Shown: positions 56,604-64,000 of the stretch, one piece after another | How the letters are laid out: every line of letters begins with the position of its first letter | Numbering within the stretch: position 1 is the stretch's first letter | Origin: Alphaproteobacteria bacterium UBA4588 | GTDB taxonomy: Bacteria > Pseudomonadota > Alphaproteobacteria > Rhodobacterales > Rhodobacteraceae | Reading direction: 5' to 3' | Assembly: GCA_905182195.1 (NCBI GenBank) | Contig: CAJJAW010000004.1 | Span: forward strand, 1-64,000 | Length of the DNA: 64,000 bases | The notes under the pieces: generated by a model | What the model was told of the DNA's origin: nothing | Database searches by the model: none | The model's input: only the letters and a program-made list of their open reading frames with translations | Translations under genes and position numbers: made by a program

Positions 56604-57386
56604 TTATAGGACCTCAACATTCCCACAAATACTTATCGACTGGCCTGAGATGTTCATCCCAGTTGACGAGCATAAAAACAGTGCTTGGTTGGCAACATCT
56701 TGCGCGTTCACCATACGTCTCAGTGATACTTTGTTGATATATTCCTGCTCCATCTCATCATACGTTATCCCCAGTGTTTGCGCTCTGTCGGAAATAACTT
56801 TTTCGATCCGTGGGCCTTCAACAATTCCTGGAAGAAGAGCATTGACTCGGATTCCACTTGGCCCCAGTTCAATGGCCAAACTTTTAGCTAATCCAATGAT
56901 AGCCCATTTGGTTGCCGCATAAGGCGTCCGGTAAGCATAGCCCAATCGTCCAGCCACTGAAGATATGCAAACAATGGATGCGTTGAGCGATTGCTTTAGC
57001 AATGGTACTGCTTGGCTTGCACAATAGAACTGACCATTGAGGTTAACATCGACTGTCTGTCGCCATTCCTGTCCTGAAATTTCCTCAATACCCCCTGTCG
57101 GACCCGCAATTCCAGCATTATTAATCAAGACATCAAGCCCGCCAAGATTAATTTTGACCTCTGAAAACAACTGGGCAACCTGCGTCTCATCAGATACATC
57201 ACACCGGCTCACCCCCCAATCGGGGTAGGCTTTGGAAACCTCCAGCAGGGCGTCGTTTGAAATATCACAGATGTGAACGCGTGCGCCTGCTTTGGCAAAA
57301 CTTTCTGCCAGGACACGACCGATGCCGCTTGCCCCCGCCGTTACCAAAACACGCAAGGATTTGTTTGTTTGTTTTTTGTCAGCCAC
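56604..57386 (-). CDS. SDR-family oxidoreductase
   Basis: 260-aa short-chain dehydrogenase from GTG 57386. It shows VTAGASGIGR, an Asp at the end of beta-2 (HICDIS, NAD preference), INNAGIAG, catalytic Ser in ISSVAG and YAATKWA, and PGIVEGPRI. It lies 14 bases after a BKACE gene on the same strand. Such pairs oxidise a 3-hydroxy acid to the 3-keto acid that BKACE then cleaves with acetyl-CoA. Ethylene-type or carnitine-like substrates are possible but not shown. Confidence 0.88.
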   Translation of the reverse strand: MADKKQTNKSLRVLVTAGASGIGRVLAESFAKAGARVHICDISNDALLEVSKAYPDWGVSRCDVSDETQVAQLFSEVKINLGGLDVLINNAGIAGPTGGIEEISGQEWRQTVDVNLNGQFYCASQAVPLLKQSLNASIVCISSVAGRLGYAYRTPYAATKWAIIGLAKSLAIELGPSGIRVNALLPGIVEGPRIEKVISDRAQTLGITYDEMEQEYINKVSLRRMVNAQDVANQALFLCSSTGMNISGQSISICGNVEVL

Positions 57387-57400
57387 TTTTTTTCCAATGT

Positions 57401-58336
57401 CTAAAAATTGACGTTATCACCACCTTTTAAATTAAGCATCTCCCGGGCCTCATTTGGCGTGGCAATCTCGAGTGAGAGCCCATCCAAAATTTTTCTTATT
57501 TTTGTAACCTGATCTGCATTCGACTGTGCCAACTCACCCGGTGCTATCCACAAAGAATCTTCTAAGCCGACCCGAACATTTGCTCCCTGCGCTGCGCCAG
57601 TCGCCGCCAGTGACATCTGGTTGCGCCCGGCCCCTAATATTGACCATTGATAATCGTGGCCAAACAATCGATCAGCAGTGCGTTTCATGTGCATCAAGTC
57701 TTCGGGATGCCCCCCGATACCCCCAAGCAGACCAAAAACCGACTGAATAAACAGTGGTGTCTTTGCCAAGCCACGGTCGACAAAATGTGCCAAATTATAA
57801 AGATGTGAAATATCATAGCATTCAAATTCAAAGCGCGTACCGTTGTCATTCCCAATCTTTAAAATAGTCTCAATATCTTGAAACGTATTTTTAAAAACCA
57901 GATCACGTGACTTTTCAAGGTTTTCCCGCTCCCACTCATTCTCAAAATGATCAAACCGATCGAGCATCGGATATAACCCAAAATTCATCGAACCCATATT
58001 CAAAGACGCAACTTCGGGTTTGAACTTTGTGGCGGGCAGCATCCGTTCTTCTACAGTCATATGGGGGCTGCCGCCAGTTGTGATGTTGATGACCGCATCA
58101 GTGGATTGTTTAATCCGGGGAAGAAATTTTTCAAACACGGACGGGTCTTGTGTCGGTTTGCCCGTTTCAGGGTCTCGGGCATGCAGATGTAATATTGATG
58201 CTCCTGCTTCCGCCGCCAAGATCGCAGCCGTGGCGATTTCGCTTGGGGTTACCGGAAGATAGGGGGACATGCTGGGAGTGTGAATAGCCCCAGTTACAGC
58301 GCAGGTAATAATGACTTTGCGTTTCTCTTTAGCCAT
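57401..58336 (-). CDS. beta-keto acid cleavage enzyme (BKACE, DUF849)
   Basis: 311-aa Zn-dependent enzyme that condenses a beta-keto acid with acetyl-CoA, yielding acetoacetate and a new acyl-CoA. TCAVTGAIHTPSMSPYLPVTP is the N-terminal signature. The zinc His pair is in LHLHARDP, then TTGGSPHMTVEER, and the later zinc Glu in RVGLEDSLW. ATG 58336 has GAAAG upstream. It is first in a leftward pair with an SDR. The characterised family acts on 3-keto-5-aminohexanoate, dehydrocarnitine and others; specificity is not evident here. Confidence 0.92.
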   Translation of the reverse strand: MAKEKRKVIITCAVTGAIHTPSMSPYLPVTPSEIATAAILAAEAGASILHLHARDPETGKPTQDPSVFEKFLPRIKQSTDAVINITTGGSPHMTVEERMLPATKFKPEVASLNMGSMNFGLYPMLDRFDHFENEWERENLEKSRDLVFKNTFQDIETILKIGNDNGTRFEFECYDISHLYNLAHFVDRGLAKTPLFIQSVFGLLGGIGGHPEDLMHMKRTADRLFGHDYQWSILGAGRNQMSLAATGAAQGANVRVGLEDSLWIAPGELAQSNADQVTKIRKILDGLSLEIATPNEAREMLNLKGGDNVNF

Positions 58337-58790
58337 GCTTCAACTTTCTTGGTTTTGTTTATGAGTGACAAGTGATGCCAATTGTTGGTGCCGCCAATAT
58401 TGACCCGAGGCGATCTTTTTGATGTTCACCTATTTACTATGCGCAGCGTGAAGCAATACGACTGCATCTGCGTCCTGATTTTACTAGTGACTAAGAGTTG
58501 ATCGTTTTTATTACAAAACATGTTGAGCATTGGTCATCCCCAGAATTCATCTGAAGCTTAACAACATTACCGTTTCTGTGAAGTCTTAATCATAGGGCTT
58601 GGTGCTGGAACGCCCCGCCTGATTCACAGATCAGGGGCCTCTGATTGCCCAGTAATACGAGGATGGGTGAGGGAATTTGGCTATGTGTGATTTAGCTGAA
58701 CTATTCATAAAACTACTCCCAACAACTATCCACCGAGATATCATTATACTTTGAAAACCCAAATTTATATTTTCAAATTGAAAACTATCA
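58337..58790. other. 454-base intergenic region
   Basis: No gene supported. It contains the leader of the BKACE gene and a GC-rich hairpin CCTGAT-TCACAG-ATCAGG (about 58617-58634), without a T-run. AT-rich at the right end, next to the RidA stop. Confidence 0.4.
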
Positions 58791-59285
58791 CTAGTTGATC
58801 ACCACTTCACCCTCAATCTCCATTGCAAACCCAAGTGGTAACCCAAAGACGCCAATAGCAGATCGTGCATGGCGGCCCACATCTTGTCCGAACACATCAA
58901 TGACGAGGTCACTAAACCCGTTTACTACAATATGCTGATCTGTATAATCGGGTGCCGAAGTCACCATCCCGAACACGCGTACCCAGCCAATTATTCGGGA
59001 AAGTTCGCCAATCTCTGCCTTTATATTTGCCAGCACTGCTAACGCTATCTCGCGGGCCTCGGCATATCCTTGCTCTGTTGTTATATTACTCCCCACAACT
59101 CCAAAAGGGCCCGCAATGCTACCGTCCATGGCATTCTTGGGGTGGCCAGAAAAAAGGACGCGTTCACCCCTGATGTTCACGAACTTGAAAGGTAAGTGTA
59201 GTCCCTCTGGTAACTTTGTTGGGCTAGGCAGCTTGAGCCCAAGTTTTTCTAGTTTACGTTCGGGTGTCATCATGGATTTCATCAT
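58791..59285 (-). CDS. RidA family protein
   Basis: 164-aa member of the YjgF/YER057c/UK114 superfamily, in the longer branch that begins ERKLEKLGLKLPSP. It shows VLFSGHPKN, a GYAEAREIALAVLANIKAEI helix, RIIGWVRVFGMV, and ends RSAIGVFGLPLGFAMEIEGE, where the Arg is the carboxylate-binding residue of RidA. GAGGAG precedes the ATG pair at 59285/59282. RidA proteins hydrolyse reactive enamine/imine products of PLP dehydratases; two such dehydratase genes lie just to the right. Confidence 0.9.
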   Translation of the reverse strand: MMKSMMTPERKLEKLGLKLPSPTKLPEGLHLPFKFVNIRGERVLFSGHPKNAMDGSIAGPFGVVGSNITTEQGYAEAREIALAVLANIKAEIGELSRIIGWVRVFGMVTSAPDYTDQHIVVNGFSDLVIDVFGQDVGRHARSAIGVFGLPLGFAMEIEGEVVIN

Positions 59286-59539
59286 CGCTATTCTCCTCTC
59301 TGAAAGAATACGCTTTAAATATGGCCCACTTCAAGGGTTCGGTTTGCCCAACCTCCCACCATGTTGCACACGTCCCAAACCACAGAATAAATACGCAGCC
59401 ATTATAGAAAACAGTACCTATAATAAGAAGTTAAGGAAATAGACTACGACCAACTGAGTACAGGGAGGTGTTTGTCTTCAATGGCTCGGGTTTTCTAATT
59501 TGTACATTTGTTCAAGGGTGCTCCAGCAAAACTATCACA

Positions 59540-59884
59540 CTAAGTTTTTTGATCTGGAAAATCTATTTTAGAAAATGGCCAATCAGTTTCAAGCCAATTT
59601 TTGAATGCCAATCCTAGCCTTTTTTCTAACCCGTCGGAGAGATATTCTTGTCGTATCCAATGAAATACTTGTACATCGTATTCTGCTTTCATAGATGGGT
59701 AAATGTAGCAACAGCCAAGGCATTGCTGAACGTCGTTTGACATTACTGAATATGCAAATGAATGCCTCAGTGTAAATTCTCTTTGGTGCCAGCCAAGATC
59801 AATAAGGTTTTCTTCTAAAGTTAATTTAAGTGGCCAACCATCGTCACTTCCCATCAAGCCAAGTAGATGTTTTTGGCTACTCAT
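59540..59884 (-). CDS. GNAT-like acetyltransferase-type protein, apparently N-terminally truncated
   Basis: 114-aa protein with LTLEENLIDLGWHQREF, then FAYSVMSNDVQQCLGCCYIYPS, followed by VFHWIRQE and a closing WLETDWPFSKIDFP. This resembles the C-terminal two-thirds of a GNAT-like family in which the residues before MSS read like DYDAV. Those residues are indeed encoded in frame directly upstream of the ATG (59885-59900), but a TAA stops the frame 7 codons earlier. The first strand seems lost. Function and activity doubtful. Confidence 0.55.
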   Translation of the reverse strand: MSSQKHLLGLMGSDDGWPLKLTLEENLIDLGWHQREFTLRHSFAYSVMSNDVQQCLGCCYIYPSMKAEYDVQVFHWIRQEYLSDGLEKRLGLAFKNWLETDWPFSKIDFPDQKT

Positions 59885-60124
59885 TACGGCGTCATAATCT
59901 TTTTAGTGCTTTCAGAGACCTTCTACTAAAAGGTGGCTAACATTTGGTATTCTTGTAAATAACTAGCTAACTATCAACCAGCGATCAACTTTACTGCCAT
60001 TCCACATTGAGCCAGTATAATAAAGCTGTCCAGAAGCAGACACGGACACAAAACATTTCGTTTGACGGCCTTTAACCACACGGTACACTCCTCTTCATTA
60101 GCCACAGACCTTGAAGGAAGTTTC

Positions 60125-61096
60125 ATGGAAAGAATTTCAATTTCAGAGGCTGCTTTTCAATTAACGCTCAGAGATTTTAAAGAAGCAGCTAGTCGAATCT
60201 CAAATGACATTATTGAAACTCCATTATTACCATTTGAGTTCCCTGACCGAAAATTAATGCTTAAGGCAGAGTGCTTACAAGAACTTGGTTCTTTCAAAAT
60301 AAGGGCTGGTGCAAATGCGATTGAATCAGCCAATGAAGAAGATTTGCTAAATGGTGTTATAACAGCCAGTGCTGGTAACTTCGGTCAAGGGGTCGCTAAG
60401 GCGGCTAAGAACAGGGGGTTACCTGTCCATGTTATAGTTCCAGAAACTGCTGCCAAGGTGAAAGTTGAAGCGCTGTTAAATCTTGGAGCAAAAGTCACTG
60501 CGGTACCATTTTCAGATTGGTGGGCCGTGATGACGACAAGATCGACAGGTTTAAATGGTTTTTTCATTCATCCAGTTGCTGAACTGGAAGTAATAATAGG
60601 TAATGGTGGGATTGGACTAGAGATTTCCTCCCAATGTCCAGATGTGGATGTTATTGTTGTACCTTTTGGTGGTGGTGGCATGATTTCAGGAATAGCTTTA
60701 GCAATGAAAGCGCTTGGAAAAAAGCCACATATAATTGCCTGTGAGATAGAAACTTCAACACCGTTAAAATCTGCAAAGAGCAAAGGAAAGCCCATCAACG
60801 TTACACGAGGGGAAAGTTGGATTGATGGTATTGGCTCAACGAGTGTTTTACCTGAGATGTGGCCTTTACTTGATGAGTTGGTTGACGACGTAATAGTCGT
60901 TTCTCATTTAGAAGCAGAGGAGGCTCTTAGATCCTTATCCTCGAAAGCACACTTGGTCTCTGAGGGAGCTGGAGCTGTGGCTTTAGCCGCTGCTATGAAA
61001 CCTCAGTTTTCTGGGAAGAATATTGTAGCGGTGATTTCGGGAGGAAATATTGATCCTAAGACTTACGGTGAGATCTTAAATAATAGCCATTCGTAG
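60125..61096 (+). CDS. PLP-dependent threonine/serine dehydratase-like enzyme
   Basis: 323-aa fold type II PLP enzyme. ATG 60125 is chosen because AAGGAAG lies five bases upstream; TTG 60062 lacks one. Schiff-base Lys in LGSFKIRAGAN, SAGNFGQGVA, the phosphate-binding loop PFGGGGMISGIAL and a C-terminal SGGNIDP are present. The insert SDWWAVMTTRS marks a subgroup distinct from classical IlvA, and no ACT domain is present. It probably deaminates a hydroxy amino acid, with the nearby RidA handling the enamine product. Confidence 0.87.
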   Translation: MERISISEAAFQLTLRDFKEAASRISNDIIETPLLPFEFPDRKLMLKAECLQELGSFKIRAGANAIESANEEDLLNGVITASAGNFGQGVAKAAKNRGLPVHVIVPETAAKVKVEALLNLGAKVTAVPFSDWWAVMTTRSTGLNGFFIHPVAELEVIIGNGGIGLEISSQCPDVDVIVVPFGGGGMISGIALAMKALGKKPHIIACEIETSTPLKSAKSKGKPINVTRGESWIDGIGSTSVLPEMWPLLDELVDDVIVVSHLEAEEALRSLSSKAHLVSEGAGAVALAAAMKPQFSGKNIVAVISGGNIDPKTYGEILNNSHS

Positions 61097-61390
61097 TTGA
61101 ATTTGAACTTATTTGTTTTGTGGATATGGGGCGATAACTAGCGTATCCAATTCGTTCTGGTACGATTATATGGGGGCCCTGCTTGGGCTCACACAGCCTC
61201 ATTAACTAGAGCCGTAATTTTTTGCTATTAGCCAAAGAGTTTGGAGTTTGTACGGCTATTATATTAGCTCTGGTGGGTGGAGCTAAAGTGAAGCGTATTT
61301 AACACTGCTTGTTTGGTTGGATCAATTTGATTATTATTCCCATAGAGAAAATCAAGGAATGGAAAATGGGCGATCTGAACGGCATGGCTT

Positions 61391-62410
61391 GTGATTAAAT
61401 TTGATATAAGTGCAGTAACTCTTGACGCCATGCAACAGCGGGCGGAAGAATTGAAGCCGTCAATTGTGCGAACCCCGGTTGTACCTTTGAGCTCAGTGTT
61501 GATGTCAAAGGTTTTAGACGGAAGTATCATACATCTGAAGATGGAATGCTTTCAGCATACAGGGACCTTTAAGGCACGGGGAGCTTTGTCCGTGGCGCAG
61601 GCTATCCCAAGTGCGAATAAAGCGCGTGGGATTACAGCCGCGAGTGCCGGTAACCATGCTATCGCAGCAGCCTGGGCTGCACGACAATGTGGCTTATCTG
61701 CAAAGGTAGTAATGCAGTCTAGTGCGAACCCTTTTCGTATAGCGCTTGCGAAAGCAGAATGCGCTGAGGTAATTATGAAAGATGGTGGGCCGGCTACATT
61801 TGGTGAGGCTGAGCGGTTACAGAGTGAAGAGGGGAGAACTTTTATCCATCCCTTTGAGGGGCTTAATACCTCCCTTGGCACAGCGGGCGTTGGTTTGGAG
61901 TTTCTTGAAGACGTGCCAGACTTGGAGGCAGTAATTGTAGCGGTTGGTGGAGGCGGTTTAATTAGTGGGATCGCGGCCGCAGTTAAAGCAATCAATCCGG
62001 CTTGCAAGGTCTATGGCGTAGAGCCTGCTGGGGCTGATAGTATGTCACGCAGTTTAGCAGCCCTATGTCCGGTTACGCTCGATAAGGTCGATACGATTGC
62101 TGATAGTCTTGCGCCACCAATGGCTTTACCGCTTGGGCACGCGTTATGTACGGCATACGTTGATGACATGGTGACGGTCACTGATGATGAGATTTGTTCT
62201 GGGATGGTAATCTTGCAGCAGGAGGCAAAACTGGCGGTTGAGCCAGCCGTGGGTGCGGTGATGGCGGGAGTAATGTTGCCACTACGAAATCGTCTTAAAG
62301 GAAAACGCGTGGGGCTTGTGGTCTGTGGCGCCAATATTGATGCGGCTAGCTATAGCCAGCTTTTGGAGCGTGGCCGCGTCAATATCTCCAGACTAACTGA
62401 TTACTCATAG
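61391..62410 (+). CDS. threonine/serine dehydratase family PLP enzyme
   Basis: 339-aa fold type II PLP enzyme starting at GTG 61391. The PLP Lys is in TGTFKARGALS, with ASAGNHAIAAAWAA, VGGGGLISGIAAA, and CGANID at the end. It has no ACT regulatory domain, so it is a catabolic-type dehydratase or a racemase such as a serine/threo-3-hydroxyaspartate enzyme. It is clearly different in sequence from the similar gene 300 bases upstream, so it is not a recent tandem duplicate. The start lacks a good ribosome binding site. Confidence 0.88.
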   Translation: MIKFDISAVTLDAMQQRAEELKPSIVRTPVVPLSSVLMSKVLDGSIIHLKMECFQHTGTFKARGALSVAQAIPSANKARGITAASAGNHAIAAAWAARQCGLSAKVVMQSSANPFRIALAKAECAEVIMKDGGPATFGEAERLQSEEGRTFIHPFEGLNTSLGTAGVGLEFLEDVPDLEAVIVAVGGGGLISGIAAAVKAINPACKVYGVEPAGADSMSRSLAALCPVTLDKVDTIADSLAPPMALPLGHALCTAYVDDMVTVTDDEICSGMVILQQEAKLAVEPAVGAVMAGVMLPLRNRLKGKRVGLVVCGANIDAASYSQLLERGRVNISRLTDYS

Positions 62411-62560
62411 GCTGCCCGATTAAACACTACATCGATTGAGTTGAGCCTTCTATGGGAGATTACCACGTTAATAGAGATGGCGCCGCCACTCAAAGCCCTT
62501 CCCCAGCCCCAGATGTGAACCTGCGGGTTGGCTTGGCAGGCACGCTTAGCCGCAGAAATT

Positions 62561-64000
62561 TTAGCGTTGGGTTGCTTCATAGTTCCCACTTTTCCAAGTT
62601 TTGGCTTCGATGAGTGGCAATGGTGCATTGCCCAAAATGACATCGCTGAGTTTCTCGGCGATCATGATCGTTGGAGCGTTAGTGTTGCCGTTAGTTACGA
62701 AGGGCATAATGGACGCATCAACGACACGCAGCCCGGAAAACCCGTGAACCTGTCCGCAGGCATCCACGACGGCGTGCCTATCCGTCGCCGCTCCCATCCT
62801 TGCTGTGCATGACAAGTGCCATTGCGTCGTGGTGTGGGTGTTCAGTTTTTTATCGAGATCGCCATCTGATTGTATGTCAGGGCCAGGAAAAATCTCATCT
62901 CCCTTAAGGTTAGTGAAAGCGGGTTGTTCGACCAATTCACGGACCAGGCGAATACCTTTGCGCAACAACTCACGATCCCGTTGATCCTGCAAGTAATTCA
63001 CAAAAATGCGGGGTGTATCGGCTGGATCATTAGATCTCAATTCAATTCTGCCGCGACTGTGAGCACGCATCAAGCCTACGTGGATTTGAAACGCATGTTC
63101 TTTCAGGGGGGCCCAATTATCGTCGACAGCAATAGGTGAAATAGTGATTTGTAGGTCAGGGTATTCGACACCTGCGCCAGATCGGATGCAAGCTAGTGCA
63201 TCGAAATGATTAGATGCGCAAATACCTTCACGGGTCAGCAGCCACTGAACACCTGCAGCAGCCATGGCAAGAGGTTTTGTCTTTGGCCACAGCGATACAG
63301 GCTGCAAGCATTTGTATTTGAGCACGAAGTCGGGGTGGTCGTTAAGGTTTTGTCCTACCCCAGGCAAGTCGGCTTTAACGTCTATACCCATAGAGTCCAA
63401 ATGATCTTCAGGCCCAATGCCTGAGAGCATCAGAAGGTGTGGCGATCCTACTGCTCCAGCGCTTAGGATTACTTCCTTGATGGCTGATGCGCTAACCAAT
63501 CGACCCTTTTCATTCTGGTATATAACTCCGGTGGCGCGGTTTTCGTTAATTACGACGCGCTGCACCAGTGCGTGCGTTACAACTGTCAAATTCGAGTGGC
63601 TACGTACTGGATCAAGATATGCTCGCGCCGCGCTCCAACGCTCGCCTTTGAAAACAGTCCGATCAAAAACACCAAACCCTTCCTGGCAATAGCCGCTGAT
63701 GTCATCTGTTGTCTTATACCCAGCCTGTTTGCCTGCTTCTATAAACGCAAGCGCCAGTGGTTCTTTTGGTTCCGCGCGATGTACATGCAGGGGCCCATCT
63801 ATGCCTCGAAAATCATCCTCGCCACCACTATAAGTCTCCATCCGTTTGAAGTAGGGCATCACATCTGCATATCCCCAGCCTTCACACCCTGACTGACGCC
63901 AACCTTCATAATCCAACGCATTCCCACGGACAAATACCATGCCGTTGATAGATGATGACCCACCCAGGACTTTGCCGCGGTCGTGCTGAACTTGGCGACC
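62561..64000 (-). CDS. GMC-family FAD oxidoreductase (choline dehydrogenase-like), N-terminus outside window
   Basis: At least 479 aa are encoded; the frame continues past the window end, where the codons read DRGKVLGGSSSINGMVFVRG, the first GMC signature. The second signature is in ILSAGAVGSPHLLMLSGIGP. The active-site His is in WHLSCTARMG and the pairing Asn in NGNTNAPTIMIAEK. The N-terminal Rossmann motif is missing only because of the window edge. It oxidises an alcohol to an aldehyde with FAD. It looks like BetA, but many Roseobacter paralogues use other alcohols. Confidence 0.92.
   Translation of the reverse strand, partial: GRQVQHDRGKVLGGSSSINGMVFVRGNALDYEGWRQSGCEGWGYADVMPYFKRMETYSGGEDDFRGIDGPLHVHRAEPKEPLALAFIEAGKQAGYKTTDDISGYCQEGFGVFDRTVFKGERWSAARAYLDPVRSHSNLTVVTHALVQRVVINENRATGVIYQNEKGRLVSASAIKEVILSAGAVGSPHLLMLSGIGPEDHLDSMGIDVKADLPGVGQNLNDHPDFVLKYKCLQPVSLWPKTKPLAMAAAGVQWLLTREGICASNHFDALACIRSGAGVEYPDLQITISPIAVDDNWAPLKEHAFQIHVGLMRAHSRGRIELRSNDPADTPRIFVNYLQDQRDRELLRKGIRLVRELVEQPAFTNLKGDEIFPGPDIQSDGDLDKKLNTHTTTQWHLSCTARMGAATDRHAVVDACGQVHGFSGLRVVDASIMPFVTNGNTNAPTIMIAEKLSDVILGNAPLPLIEAKTWKSGNYEATQR

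Overview
The window most likely comes from a marine alphaproteobacterium of the Rhodobacterales (Roseobacter group). The best evidence is the housekeeping block at 40.7-47.4 kb: a 50-aa small protein, murA, DUF2948, hisD, UPF0262, a low-molecular-weight phosphatase, infA, maf, a short RNase E/G, yacG and tRNA-Phe, in one direction with overlapping or abutting genes. That order is typical of the group. Most of the rest is accessory catabolism and transport with lower GC.

Layout. 0-1.2 kb: a frameshifted HpaB-type aromatic hydroxylase, then a 3'-truncated initiator tRNA. 1.4-14 kb: a catabolic region made of an MBL hydrolase, a leftward operon (PEP-mutase/isocitrate-lyase family, N-carbamoylsarcosine/maleamate-type amidase, SDR), a divergent GntR/UTRA regulator, then a rightward series (SDR, FAD monooxygenase, an NMT1-like binding protein without a leader, a small protein, a maleate-isomerase-like racemase, a TAXI TRAP transporter). 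Two copies of the near-palindrome TTGTCCGGAYAA lie upstream of the rightward units. 14-34 kb: an EamA exporter and an IclR regulator, then a long rightward cluster: hydantoinase/oxoprolinase A and B, a creatininase-family hydrolase, an amidase, a truncated cysteine hydrolase, a three-subunit molybdenum hydroxylase (coxM-S-L type, form II-like), a BMP-type nucleoside ABC importer, a CoxG-like protein, a broken EamA transporter and a SnoaL-like protein. It reads as uptake and stepwise hydroxylation and hydrolysis of a cyclic amide or N-heterocycle. The substrate cannot be told from sequence.

34-40.6 kb: a CoA-transferase, another EamA transporter, then tsaE-tsaB-tsaC-tsaD, the complete set for the tRNA modification t6A37, in one overlapping operon facing a tRNA-Thr(GGU) gene whose product is itself a t6A substrate. 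40.7-47.4 kb: the core block. 47.4-55.1 kb: a sugar-type ABC operon with its own LacI regulator under a perfect 20-bp palindrome, and an ADP-ribosylglycohydrolase fused to C-terminal beta domains. 55.1-64 kb: leftward sterol-desaturase-like, SDR, BKACE, RidA and GNAT-like genes, two rightward threonine-dehydratase-like genes, and a leftward GMC oxidoreductase running off the end.

Four genes (HpaB, CoxM, an EamA transporter, the ADP-ribosylglycohydrolase) are each split by a net +1 shift. The same sign each time could mean either real decay or insertion-type sequencing error. No insertion sequence, integrase, prophage gene or CRISPR array was seen.
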